Positions 36,901-47,267 of a stretch of DNA of 64,000 nt are shown here, piece after piece. The notes under the pieces are model-generated. The model ran no database searches. It saw only the letters and a list, made by a program, of their open reading frames with translations, and was not told the origin of the DNA. Origin of the DNA: Apteryx mantelli. Taxonomy: Eukaryota; Chordata; Aves; Apterygiformes; Apterygidae. Every line of letters begins with the position of its first letter. Position 1 is the stretch's first letter. The stretch covers positions 13,795,001 through 13,859,000 of the forward strand of contig NC_089991.1 in NCBI RefSeq assembly GCF_036417845.1, read 5' to 3'. Position numbers and translations under genes: made by a program.

Positions 36901-38952
36901 CAGAAAAAGGAGTATTAGCAACTGTTCACACTTAACAATGCTAGTAAAGATTGAACTGAGCCCTTTATTCAGCTTCACTCTCCAGGAGAACCAACAAATC
37001 TCTTCCTTTATTGCCCCCAGGTCCCACTATCGCCTGGAAATCTTCACTATAAGAAGAGGTTTAACTTAGAAAATTACAGTGCATCTAGAACTTGTTGATC
37101 AGTAGAGATGACATCTTAATTGAAGAAGAGATTTTTTTCCACGTTTCAAGAGAATCCTATAGTGGTTTGTAACCCTGGGAAGTAGGCAGGGACCTTTATT
37201 TTAAAGATGAGGATGCTAGGACACACTGAGCCCATGTATTCCTCCTTCACACAGCCTTCGGCCTTTGCTTGCAGAATGGCCTGTGAAACCCCTTGGTGCT
37301 AAATTGCTTGGCTCCCTGGAAGGCCCTCTTCAGAGTCAAAGGCCTGTGAGCGAGCAGTGGGAAGGAGGAGAGCTCCAGGTAAGTGGTTTGTATTTACCCC
37401 TAGCTGATGCTGTATTCCATTTTCTACAAGGAGCAACATATGTACTCCTATCACCCTGGTCCAAATGGAGCGATTTCTAAGAGCCACAGCAGAGTTAAGT
37501 GGACTGCAACAGAGAGGTGTGGTCTCCTGAGAGCTGTCTTGTAACTCTGAAGCACCCTATTGGTCATTCCAAATTAGAAGAAATTCCACATAATGAAATA
37601 ATTTGGAATAATTCCACTAAAGGAATGTTATCTTCTGTCTCTTTGCTGTGGTTTCACATGAGAAGTAAAGTAGTATTCAGTTTGGCTCAAGAACTTCACC
37701 TGCACTTCTGTGTGGCAACAATTCTCAAAATTTAACTGCTATTGCTTAGATGCCACCACTGTCACAGGCTCCCCAACTGCATTCAGTGCCCTCAGAGACT
37801 GTTCTACATGCAAGAACAGGCAAAAATCTGTTTCTTAGTGTGTCAGCACCTCAGAAAGTACTCAGCTCAGGAAAACAGAGTTCCAATAATGAGCTATAAG
37901 ACCTTTTCACCAGGACATTTCACTACCAAAATGAGAGCATTAAGACTTCACCACAAAGAAGAAACACTAAGGAATACATGTCAAGTGCTGTATCTAAAAT
38001 GGCAGAGAACATGCAACTCTAGGAAGCTTACCAAACTGCTTATGGATATTTGGAGCACAGGCAGAGTAAATCTTAAAGATTTCAAACACAAAGATATAAA
38101 AGTATATTCTCAATATGGTGACAAACATATCTGTAGTTTTCAGTACAGTGGCATTACTCAGGGAACCCACAGGATAAATCATTTCTTGATGTAAAGATAC
38201 TGAGGAAGGTAGCTGAATTATTCTTTAGAAATAAAACACTTCACAATCAGATTGAGAATGCACTTCCATGTTGGTTAGGATCCTTGTTTGTGGATCATCC
38301 CATTGAAGACAGCCTAGATTATGGAGCTACTCTGGGTGAATAAGAGCAGCAAATATGACCATCTGAATTTAGCCTAATTTTATGGTGAGTAAATTATTTA
38401 AAAGATTTGTCAATCTATTACTGACCCTGTATTTTTTACAAATGTGTTTGCAATTCACTTATTTACCAGAAAGGTTGCATAAACTATTTTTAAGTTCTGG
38501 ATTTTTCTGTGAAATGTTCTTTTTGACAATTGATTCTTCACTGTTTGTGGGCTGTTACCTAAGTCACAAGATAGTGTTTCTGCTTCTTGACTGCATGACT
38601 GAAACTTTTGAAACAAGAGAACAGGGAATAGGGAATAAGGCAGTTCCTAATGCAAATATTCAAATTAACAGCTATTGTGCTAGAAGTGTCAACATTCTAG
38701 GTTTTCTAAATATTTCCATTAATACCAATTAGTTGGCTAGTTATTCACAAACAAATAATAAAACCTTGGCCAAGGCATTGTAGCTAGCAAATTGCTACAT
38801 GAATATACTTGTCAATCCTTTTTTTAAGCATTCAGTCATCTATAGGTCTCAATAAATTAAGATTGCTTACCATTCTCCCTCAGTTTCCACTGTGCTTCCA
38901 AAAGGGCAGCAAAGGAAAATAGTGAAAGTAAGACAAATAGAAGATGAGACAT
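30988..38952 (-). CDS. IL12B: Interleukin-12 subunit beta (IL-12/IL-23 p40), 7 coding exons
   Basis: Shared subunit of the cytokines IL-12 (with p35) and IL-23 (with p19), secreted by antigen-presenting cells. CDS = join of 38952-38871, 36890-36609, 35918-35801, 34774-34584, 33769-33618, 32321-32200 and 30997-30988 (957 nt, 318 residues). Seen: a signal peptide (about residues 1-20, start MSHLLFVLLSLFSF); an N-terminal Ig-like domain with cysteines 48 and 87; a first fibronectin-type domain with pairs C130/C141 and C167/C185; the free C191 in the position of the cysteine that links human p40 to p35; and a second fibronectin-type domain ending in WSEWS (308-312). There are NxS/T sites at N84, N124, N134 and N214. 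All introns are GT-AG and every junction keeps frame. The chain ends CRHQ, slightly longer than mammalian p40, which ends just after this cysteine. Sequence and length fit avian IL12B; there are no disabling changes. Confidence 0.97.
31659..31720 (+). repeat. Alternating purine-pyrimidine (TG/GC/CA) tract in IL12B intron 7
   Basis: Contains gtgtgtatgtgcgcgcgcgc, then atgtgcacgtgtgtatgtat, then a CT-rich tail. The (GC)n core flanked by (TG)n is a classic potential Z-DNA former. Confidence 0.9.
32200..32321 (-). CDS. IL12B: IL12B exon 7 (WSEWS motif)
   Basis: 122 nt. The acceptor is CTGTTTGTAG and the donor is CAG|GTAAGA. It encodes residues 276-315 with KDKISVQARDRYYSSSWSEW and the terminal SSLC, the class I cytokine-receptor-like signature of p40. 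Confidence 0.97.
32930..33110 (+). repeat. MIR-like remnant in IL12B intron 6
   Basis: Blocks 'gtagcactgcagttaaggcc', 'ttctgcagttgacttctttg' and 'cctaggcaaatcactagaat' match in order the MIR units agtggttaaggc, ctctgccactgacttgctg and ccttgggcaaatcactta. Diverged; assigned by eye. Confidence 0.5.
33618..33769 (-). CDS. IL12B: IL12B exon 6
   Basis: 152 nt. The acceptor is TCTCTTGCAG and the donor chosen is CAGAG|GTACAG. It encodes (I)KPDPPQC through KRHKGKPE (residues 225-275). A GC-type donor 13 nt upstream (AAAG|GCAAGC) was rejected because it shifts frame into an early stop in exon 7. Confidence 0.9.
33951..33973 (+). repeat. T23 mononucleotide run in IL12B intron 5
   Basis: Twenty-three consecutive T on plus (A23 on the IL12B sense strand), followed by GCC. 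No retroposon body recognised next to it. Confidence 0.95.
34584..34774 (-). CDS. IL12B: IL12B exon 5
   Basis: 191 nt. The acceptor is CTGTATTCAG. The donor ATCA|GTGCGT departs from consensus at +4/+5 only mildly. It encodes residues 161-225 with QCQKENYC (C185 and the interchain C191) and the highly conserved YENYTSSFFIRDI. Confidence 0.96.
35801..35918 (-). CDS. IL12B: IL12B exon 4
   Basis: 118 nt, too short for an open-frame scan. The acceptor is TTTTTCCATCTAG and the donor is AAAGG|GTAAAA. It encodes residues 122-161, including FLKCEAKNYSGIF and CSWM, the conserved start of the first fibronectin-type domain. Confidence 0.95.
35943..35967 (+). repeat. (ATTT)n microsatellite just upstream of IL12B exon 4
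   Basis: About six ATTT units on plus, AAAT on the sense strand. It sits 25-49 nt before the first base of exon 4, directly against the polypyrimidine tract of that acceptor. Confidence 0.95.
36609..36890 (-). CDS. IL12B: IL12B exon 3 (Ig-like domain)
   Basis: 282 nt. The acceptor is CAATGTCCAG and the donor is AAAG|GTAAGG. It encodes residues 28-121, including VELTC (C48) and the DAGNYTC motif (C87), the hallmark Ig-like core of p40. Confidence 0.97.
37168..37232 (+). repeat. MIR-like remnant in IL12B intron 2
   Basis: The stretch 'aaccctgggaagtaggcagg' then 'gacctttattttaaagatga' and 'ggatgctaggacacactga' follows the MIR blocks aaccctgtgaggtaggtag, ttattttacagatga and ggaaactgaggcacaga. 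Confidence 0.6.
38871..38952 (-). CDS. IL12B: IL12B exon 2 (signal peptide)
   Basis: The acceptor TTCCTACAG is followed immediately by ATG, and the donor is G|GTAAGC. It encodes residues 1-27 (signal peptide, then EAQWKLREN) and one base of codon 28. After splicing to exon 1 the start context is AAAAG-ATG, with A at -3. Confidence 0.95.
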
Positions 38953-41435
38953 CTGTAGGAAAAAAATAAATTACTAAACATCATTTAGCATTATTGACTG
39001 TGTGCTGAAGCCAAGCTCAGTGCTGGACAGGATAATAAGAGGACAGAGTCATTTCCAATGGACTAAGAAACCTTCTCCCTTTCTAAGAACTCTTAGACTA
39101 CATCAAAATTGCATAGCAGGTTTGCACTAGGATTCAGGTCGAGACTTTGGTTTGCCAGTTATTCACACTGCAAACCAGTTTAGAGGAAATCACAGAACCG
39201 AGAAGAAGTTGTTGTTATGCATAGGTCTTGGCCCCTATCTGGTCAGGTGCTCAGAAGCATTCCCAGGTCTCTCAGTTAGGTATTCTTCACACAAAAGAAG
39301 TCCTATTAATACTAGTGGGGCTACTTGCATAAATAAGACATTGGAGCAAAGGATCTTTTTACATTAAATTCCAGTCATACAAAACTTTTAAACACATTCT
39401 TTGCTTGTCAGTAGTCCTATTAAAGCAAAACTGTGTATAAAATGAAGCACTTGCTTGAGTGTTTTGCTAGACCACGTTCTTCACCATCTCTCTTTGTGAG
39501 GACAAGTGATTGTGGTGTCAATAACTGCAGTGTAGAACTGGCTTCAATACTGACATTTGCCTAACTGGTTCTGGTACCCAGCTGAAGTTATATAGTCTAA
39601 TTTACTTTTCAAGCAATTTCAGGCAAAATTCCTACTGAAGTCAGTGACACAGGTATATTTGCAAAAATGGCTAGATATGTATATCATTGTTGCAGTGTTT
39701 ACTTGAGACATATATGTATGACTTGAGAATATATAGATATTTATCTGTATATATTCAGGTTCTAGATCTCAAATTATTTGTCCTGAATTCAAAATACAAC
39801 TAGAGCTCTCCTGAAACACAAAACATTTTGTCAAATGTTGTGATAACCACCAGGCACATAAGAAAAACTTAATGACAGTTATTTAAATACAGCTTCAGAC
39901 AGTTTTCTTTAACTGGAGAATAAGCCAAATGGATAGGAGTATGACTTAGAAAAAGAGACTGGTGAATATAGCTTTTGAAGTCTATTTTGACTGTCAATGG
40001 GAGTTTGAGTGCAGATGAAATAAGACAAAATTAGGTGGTAATTTTGTTGTTTTTTTTCCCCCTCCCAAACAAGTCCTCTTTTCAATGAAAGAGAAGTATT
40101 CCTCATGATTCCTTCTTTCAAACTACAAACCTTTACACCCAGGTTTATGAAGGAAGGGTGTGTATATATTTCAATATGCACCAAATCGATAACTTCGTGG
40201 CAGCCCCTGCTACTAGTAGCAGTTATTAATCTTGATTAGAAGTCAGCTGTCTCCGGATCAATGCCAAAGAAAGCTTGCTGTCTGATTTTGTATGCCACAC
40301 ATCACAGCTATTAATGGGACCAGAAGCTAGGAGAACAGTATCCTGAAAGAGTATCTAAGAGAGGAAGCAGCTCACACTGCATCTGACACTCAGAGAGAGG
40401 CAGAAACCTCAGTCATAAGCTAGATACTATCAGGCAGCCTGTCAGCTGTATATTGCTTCATTAACAGGCAAACACTTTCTTAGCTCCTGATGATTTTCTG
40501 CTGCAGGCAGGGTTATCTGTAATTTGTGAAAGAAAAATACATTTTGCATCTTCTTGAAAGTTGTCAGCTCCTGCTCTTTTCTGTCATCCTCATATGGCAT
40601 CTGTCAGTTCTCTTCATATAACTGATACCTGAAATTTCAACTAAAAACTTGGAGGGAGAAAAAGGGGGTAAAATATGCTTTCTTTTCAGTGTCAACCTTT
40701 CATCAAAATTGAAACACTGAAAATAGAAGTTTCTTCTGATTTTAGGGAGAAGCTGAAAGATTTGTTTTTTTTAGGAATGAAGTTAACAATTTCCATGGAA
40801 AACTGTTCAACTTTCCCCCAACCCCAACCTCCCCTTCTCACAATTTTATTGAAAAATTAGTCAAAAATAAACTCAGTTTCTGAACATTATTAATCAGTGC
40901 AGTTGCCTGAGCACTTCCTAGGTGAGGACAGTTTACCAACATTATGTGTTCCCTGTGATCCAGAGCATCAATTTACGTAAATCAGCAGAGTTCCTTCACT
41001 GAGAATCGTAGATTAATTTCTGTTGGAAAGGACCTCTAGAGGTCATCTGGGCCCATCCCAGCTCAAAGCAGGGTGTCAATGGAATGACATTTATTTAAAG
41101 CAAAGAGTGGTCTCGCCACAAATATGTATTTTTATAGGCATACACCAAAGCAAAACGAATATTGGTAAGATAAAAAGATCATTATCTTACAACATTAGTT
41201 ATTCTATTAGTTAGCTAACAATTCTATTAGCTATATACTTTACATATATATACACTGTGCTTAACTTCAGGCACATAAGCATATAAACACTATTCTGAGA
41301 AAAGTCTCATGAAAACTTTTAAATACATTTTCAAATAAATTACTTCAAGTTTTCATTTATTTCATCTGAAGTCAGCTGTTGCCAGACTCATGTTGTCCCA
41401 CACAAGGGAGAGTGAGAGCAGAAAAGAATTCTTAC
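38953..41435 (-). other. IL12B: IL12B intron 1
   Basis: 2.48 kb with donor G|GTAAGA at 41435 and acceptor TTCCTACAG at 38953. It contains one CR1 fragment (41001-41080) and otherwise no feature I can assign. Introns 2-7 are 1980, 690, 1026, 814, 1296 and 1202 bp. Confidence 0.8.
41001..41080 (-). mobile_element. CR1 LINE 3'-end fragment in IL12B intron 1
   Basis: Shows gagaatcgtagattaattt, tgttggaaaggacctctaga, ggtcatctgggcccatccc and agctcaaagcagggtgtca. These are the reverse complement of the CR1 3' terminus. The insertion is severely 5'-truncated, in the same orientation as IL12B. Confidence 0.85.
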
Positions 41436-41490
41436 CTTTTCCTGTGATGCCTGTTAGCTGAAGTTGCCAGGCAGGTTGGTTTTGTGATCT
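41436..41490 (-). other. IL12B: IL12B exon 1 (non-coding 5' UTR)
   Basis: The 3' end is fixed by the donor GAAAAG|GTAAGAATTC. The 5' end is estimated 25-30 nt below the TATA box. It contains no ATG, so translation starts at the first base of exon 2. A non-coding first exon is also the mammalian arrangement. Confidence 0.75.
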
Positions 41491-41513
41491 GAAGGAAGCA
41501 AAGTGCTGGCTCT

Positions 41514-41522
41514 CTTATAAAT
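41514..41522 (-). promoter_or_regulatory. IL12B: IL12B TATA box
   Basis: ATTTATAAG on the minus strand, about 30 nt before the inferred start site and in the correct orientation for exon 1. Confidence 0.75.
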
Positions 41523-41540
41523 GTAAACTCCGAAAGGAAA

Positions 41541-41550
41541 GGGATGCTCC
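41541..41550 (+). promoter_or_regulatory. IL12B: Consensus kappa-B site in the IL12B promoter
   Basis: GGGATGCTCC matches GGGRNNYYCC exactly, about 20 bp upstream of the TATA box. NF-kB control of IL12B is established in mammals. An ETS core (GGAA, 41536-41539) lies beside it. Binding here is inferred. Confidence 0.5.
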
Positions 41551-41570
41551 GTTTCACCGCAATACCACAG

Positions 41571-41580
41571 AATTGCAACA
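41571..41580 (-). promoter_or_regulatory. IL12B: C/EBP-like half site in the IL12B promoter
   Basis: TGTTGCAATT on the minus strand, about 50-60 bp above the TATA box. It resembles a C/EBP half site; the mammalian promoter uses C/EBP at a comparable distance. Short motif, so weak on its own. Confidence 0.35.
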
Positions 41581-41621
41581 CGTGGACTGAGTTCCTGTTT
41601 TATGCAGTGGTAGAACTAAAG

Positions 41622-41655
41622 CAAAAAAAAAAAAAAGAGAGAGAGAGAGAGAAAA
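41622..41655 (+). repeat. A14 run followed by (GA)n, upstream of the IL12B promoter
   Basis: Poly-A then about ten GA dinucleotides, roughly 100-135 bp above the TATA box. Length variation here would move upstream elements relative to the core promoter. Confidence 0.9.
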
Positions 41656-43341
41656 ACAAAAAATGTTTGGGAGTCCCAGGTAAACTTCAAAGAGGAAATG
41701 AGATTGTTACAATGACCTTTAGGATATGCCAGAGGCACTTCCTTTCCTGTCCAATTTTCTGTCTCTCTCATATTGCCAGTCTCATCAGCTGGGGAAGAGT
41801 AAATAAAGAGTAAATAAACTTCCAGAACTGTTTGATGGGAAATACATTTTGAAGACAGAAAAGGAAAGTTAAATGAACTAAAGCTACTGCTACCTGGTAA
41901 ACACTAAAGAGGGAAATACATGAACTAAAATCCCACCTACCACATCAATCAGAATTAGAACTAGAGAATTTTTTTTTTTTAATTTGCTCTTCTAATATTA
42001 TATTTCTTTCTAAAAATTGAGACTTGGGTCAACCAAAACAAAATCTGAAATTGCCACATTATTTTATGGTGGCAATTTTTAAATAAAACCTATTGGTTTT
42101 TCCTTATAAACTGAGGTTCCTGTAGACCTGTATTTGAGCGTAAAAGAAGCTGCATGTATAACACATATTTTGAAAATGAGGCAGAAGTTTCCATTTCTTT
42201 ATTTATTTGAAAAATAGAAAACAATTCACTTTATTTGGCAGGCAAACCAAACTGAGCTGGTCAACTAGCCCTGTTCTAAACCTGGACAATAATAAGACTG
42301 AAACACTATAAGCACCAAGAAATACATTGCTTATCAAAACAAAAAAATGAATTCAACCTGATATACCTTAGAAATGCATAAACAAATACACCTCTGTACT
42401 GCAAACTTTCTAGCGACAGAAGGGTTCTTACAGCCAGGAGATCAAAGGTACAATGTAGGCATAGAGCAATGAAAAGATGGTGCCTCTCCCTTCTGCTACA
42501 GTCAATGGCCTTTCAGAGGTCTTTCACACAGGTGACACAGCACAAGCACGTGCAATATGTGGCGTATTTGGTGCCCCCAAATATGGCAAGAACATAAAAC
42601 AAAAGGAGGAACAACCCAAATTAGCAGTGAGACAAACTAGATTTTTATAAACCCCAGCAGTTCCCAGTGCATCAAGTTCCTGTTCACTGTCACACATTTG
42701 GGAGGCACAACAGCCGAGAGGAGGCACGGTCTCGTTTAAATGAGGGTAGTTTCAGGGCTCTGGAGTAACTGCACTGAAAGCTTTAAATGAATGTACAGAA
42801 TTGCTAGTGGAGTCCTTTTCTCTCCTTAGCTATCCTCTTCAAAGAAACTCTGCTTGAGTGGGGTCACATACCTTAGGCAGTTGAGCTTTAACTCCCTCCC
42901 ATCTGACAAAACACATAATTAGAGCACAGCAATGGCACTCTCACATGGGCCTAACAACTTCCCTGCTGAGTCCAAGGTATCCAACCTGTTATTCAGACAT
43001 CAGCTCCAGACTTTGCTTTGCTAGAGATCACAGCCAGAGCCAGGACGAGAGCAGAGGGAGAGGGCTGCAGGCTGTGAGGGCTGCTTTCTGAGTCAGGTTT
43101 GAAATGGTGGCTCTGATACAGAGAAAAAATGCTCAGTTCACATAGTTTATATCAAATCTGGATCAAAGCGGTTTATTGATTTATTAATGACACGGAATTG
43201 GATCAGCGACCGGTGAACTATGCATTCAAGATCCATATCAATAATGCAACAGATAAATCACAGTACTGGATACTTCCAAAATTTTAATTAATACCTACAA
43301 ATTTCTAAACAGCCTTCTATAACTAATCCCACAAAGTTCTA

Positions 43342-43374
43342 CTCACACACACGCAGGCAGTCACACACACACAA
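43342..43374 (+). repeat. Interrupted (CA)n microsatellite
   Basis: Two CA runs split by a gcaggcagt spacer. Confidence 0.9.
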
Positions 43375-45780
43375 AGTGGAAGAAAGTGTGGGTTACAAAC
43401 ACATGCAACCTCCTTGGCCATTCACCTCCTTACACATACCTCCTTTTGGAGATGTGGGTGCTCTAGCCCTGTGTGCACCTGTGCAGCTTCCTGCAATTTG
43501 CTAAGGCACGTGCTAGTGAGGAAGTACCTTGCGAGGTCACCTGTGCACACCCAAGATGCGAGTTCCTACTTGTCACCTCCCATACTGTCACTCCACTAGC
43601 TGGACTGCAGGCTACTCACAGTGTATGACAGGGAGGATGCTCTGTCAGGCCTAGAGAGAGGTCACGATGCCAGTGGAGTGACTTCTGGCAGTGTTGGACC
43701 AGGTATTTTCTGGTGCTCTGTTTCCACTCCAAGGTCTCTCTCCCCACTGTTTCAAATTTTCATGGTTCTTTTATACTTCTTTTCAAGCTAACTCCTTCTT
43801 TGTTTCAAAAGTCTCTTTGTAACTCCCTGGTTACTGTTTAATCTGGCTGATGCTCATCCTCTCTTTCGCATGATCAGTTGGCCAAATGTCCTCTCAGGCA
43901 GTTTTGGGTGCTCCATTCACATATAATGTTATTCCCATTCTTATCTTAGCAGCTGTTGTTAGGCCATTTTGCCAAGGGTGGGCCGTGCAATCCCCCGTAT
44001 GGGCTCAAACTTGTTCTGCCATTGTTGTTACACCCTCCAGAAAGAGGAAACACCAGTCTGAGAAAGCGTGTTGAGAAAGATATGGCAGAAGCAGCTAGAA
44101 GAGCTGGCAAGTGAAGGGGATTCAAGCTATTCCAGTTGACAAAATTGTCTCCCTCTTGTCCTAATCCCTGATTACTCTTTAAATACGTGTTGGAAGGAGG
44201 CTGGACTGTGCACTAGATCCCCATTCATCTGGTCTTCCTTCCAGAGGAAATCTTGTCACAAGGGCAGGGAGGAAGCCTCATTATGCTTTGACGCCTTCCC
44301 CAGTGGGGACATTCAGGATACCAAGACTGCAGGATGTGCCACAGAGCACACTTTGTGCATGAGCATCCAGGAACCAGAACTAAGGGGTGAGCTGTGCTGC
44401 CCCTCTCCTCTGACAGTCTCAGCCTATCATTCTAATTGCAGCCTCCAGGAAGCACTTTGGGCAGCTCTCCTTTCTCAAATCAGAATGGACTGAATCAAGT
44501 TTAAGCAACACATTATTCCCACTTAAGACTATTTTCAAAACTCACTTCTGTCATAACACACAAGTTAAACAGCAAGTCAGCAATGACCAAGAGAAGTTGA
44601 GAGCTGCATTCACAGCCGCTGAGCAGATAAATATGTGCACAAATAACCATACATACACACAGCTTAGTTCCTTCCCAAAACATCTTAACTTGCCTGTTTG
44701 CTTATATCAGCCGTGTATTATGGCTTTTCTTTTTTGACTGTAACGTCAAACTAATGCTTAGCTTGAACATCTGCCCAACCTGGTGGTTGTCTTTGAATGC
44801 CTGCTCAGTCTTAAAGCTTGAATAGTTAACGATTAATGTAAATAAATAGACATTTGCAGAGTGTATGTTCTGTATACACATATGCCTACAGCACACATAT
44901 TTGTCTTAGCTCAGTTATTGTTACAGGACAAATGGAATAATAAAGTGCCCAGGCTTTATGTCAAGAATCCTAGATGCCAGTTATGGAGTGCAGATACATC
45001 TGTATGGAACTTCCATGCCGAGATAGTTTGCTATGATCCATCAGAGTGGAATTTTTAAATATTAAAACATAGAGATTGTGAAAATATCCTTTGATGACAG
45101 TCTGGGTTTCCATTATGAGCTCATATATTCTTAAGGGGAAATTTGGAGAAGAGCAGCTGCTCTCCCATCATTTTATCCCACTTCCCCTATGACACTGAAA
45201 GAGAGAATGGTGGAAGCTCTATGTCAGTGCTTTGCTTTCCTCTAAGGCATTGAAAACATTCCTTATTGGCAGAAATGGCATACTGAAATTCTTTCTATTA
45301 GCAGGAATATTCTACTGAAAACAAGGGTCTGTTTGAAAAATGGTTTTACTTTCTTTTGGAGGTCTGACAATTTTTTTGCTTCATGGAATGACACATCTAT
45401 TTCACCATAATCCAGGAAAAAACTGTTTGCGTAGTATTAGTAAAAGGAAGACTTACAGAAACTGTATAATCAGTATAGTTCCTCTTTATGGAATTTCCTT
45501 CAGCACCTGTCTAGCTTTGCATGGATGTCAATTTGTAGATTAATGAAAAAGATCAAGCTTTATTACTGTTATTATTAATGTAGTAGAAGTGAGATGGGAA
45601 CTCTGCTCTTTTATATAATTCTTTAAACAGTGATTTATGTGACTTCATCAAGAAATATTGTATAATATTAACATATCAATGATCTTTACTAAAAACTCCA
45701 ATCCCAAGCCACCTGAATCCAGATCAAACTTTGGAAGAAATGTGAAACAAGAGAGGCAAAAATATATATCCCACTTCTGT

Positions 45781-45783
<3 letters not shown>

Positions 45784-45820
<37 letters not shown>

Positions 45821-45821
45821 C
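45784..45821. repeat. (TA)n microsatellite
   Basis: About 19 uninterrupted AT dinucleotides, self-complementary and able to extrude a cruciform. Confidence 0.97.
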
Positions 45822-47194
45822 TTTATACAGCAGTAGTTTATTTCTAGTATTGTACATCTAGTGGGACCATCCAAGAAGGGGAGTTCAGGTGTGTCTCCTT
45901 AGATGGCGAGGATAAAATGTTTACTTCACTCATCTGCTAAGCTGGCAGTTCCTCCACTACCTTCAGAGCAGAAGCTGCCCAATAGTATTACTGTGACCTG
46001 ACCTAATTAATTGGCCAGTATTTTGCTAATGTAGCTACTCAGCTTTCAGATCAATTCTTTTTCAATGTAGGGATGAGTGTGAATACAAAATACAAGCACA
46101 CACAAAGCACTAGCTAGTGCTAAATAGGGAAAGCAGAAAGGAGGGGCTTTGGTCTCTTAGTCTTACTCCCTTCTCCCCCAGTACATGCATGTCTGCTCTG
46201 TTAACTTAGAGCTCACTAAACAAACTCACAATACTCTGCATGTCATTACACAGACTCCATTTACATGAGACCTGTACTTAGAGACAATTCCTGCCTCAGA
46301 TAAAATATGCTAGAATCAAAAAGATAAGAAAGGGGCGAAGGAGATAACACCATCCCATGTAAGGATTAAAAAAGGCAAAAAGAGGTATGACATTTTCAAT
46401 AGTGATTTAAGAACCAGTCACATTTTCTACAGTAATACAGGCTGTGGAGAGCTTAAAGATTAGGCTAAGTCAATGGAATCGGGGTACCTAAGTCCATGAT
46501 GCACTTTCCAAAATCTTCATAGTCACTCATAAAATGTGTGCTGCAGATAGATACAGAAAAAAAAAAAGAGATCTCTCTGAGATTCACTGAAGGCTTATAG
46601 AGATAACAGTCTTCTTTAGCACAAGAAAGCATGAAAGTTTCTCCTCCAGAGAATGCATATGAAGATGGGTTCATCACATTTCAGTGGGGTAATGCACTGC
46701 TTCCCATTGCATCCATCTGCTGTTTCCATGATAAATCTAATGCTACACTCAACTACAGGACCTACATGCAAGTTGCTCACTTTAAGTGAGGTTCACTCAT
46801 TTCCTGAGTGCCATCTGACAACTATTCGAAATCCACTGTCCCCATTGCTTACGCCAGGATATAGTGCTGGGGGTGGGAGAAATAGCATATCAAACTGAAA
46901 GTAAAGATAAAAACCCAGTAGTAACTCATAGACTTAAATTCAAGCAACATTTTGTTGTTTGTCTGGCAACTTCTATGCAAAAGAGGTAGGATAGTTAATT
47001 TCTTTGCCATTCTAAAATTGCATGTAGCATTATTTTTCAGGCATTCGCTGTAAGTTAGTAATATGGAAGGATAAAATCCTTGGGGAACAGATTCAGTAGA
47101 TGACTGTGTGTCCAGATAACTTGATGAAATACTTGTGATTTGTACACTAATAGGAATTTCAGGTGATCTAAGACATGACAGAGAAAGGGAAAGA

Positions 47195-47267
47195 TGATAG
47201 ATAGACAGACAGATAGATAGATAGATAGACTGACCGACCGACCAACTGATCGATCGATCAACTGATA
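47195..47267 (+). repeat. Compound tetranucleotide repeat (GATA/GACA/GACC/GATC)
   Basis: In order: gatagatagacagacagata, more GATA units, then gactgaccgaccgacc and gatcgatcgatc. A series of point variants of one GAYM-type unit. Confidence 0.92.

Noticed and set aside
37742-38194. 150-codon plus-strand open frame antisense to IL12B intron 2
   Set aside because: No recognisable domain, ordinary base composition and no promoter or splice support. A chance frame is the simpler reading.
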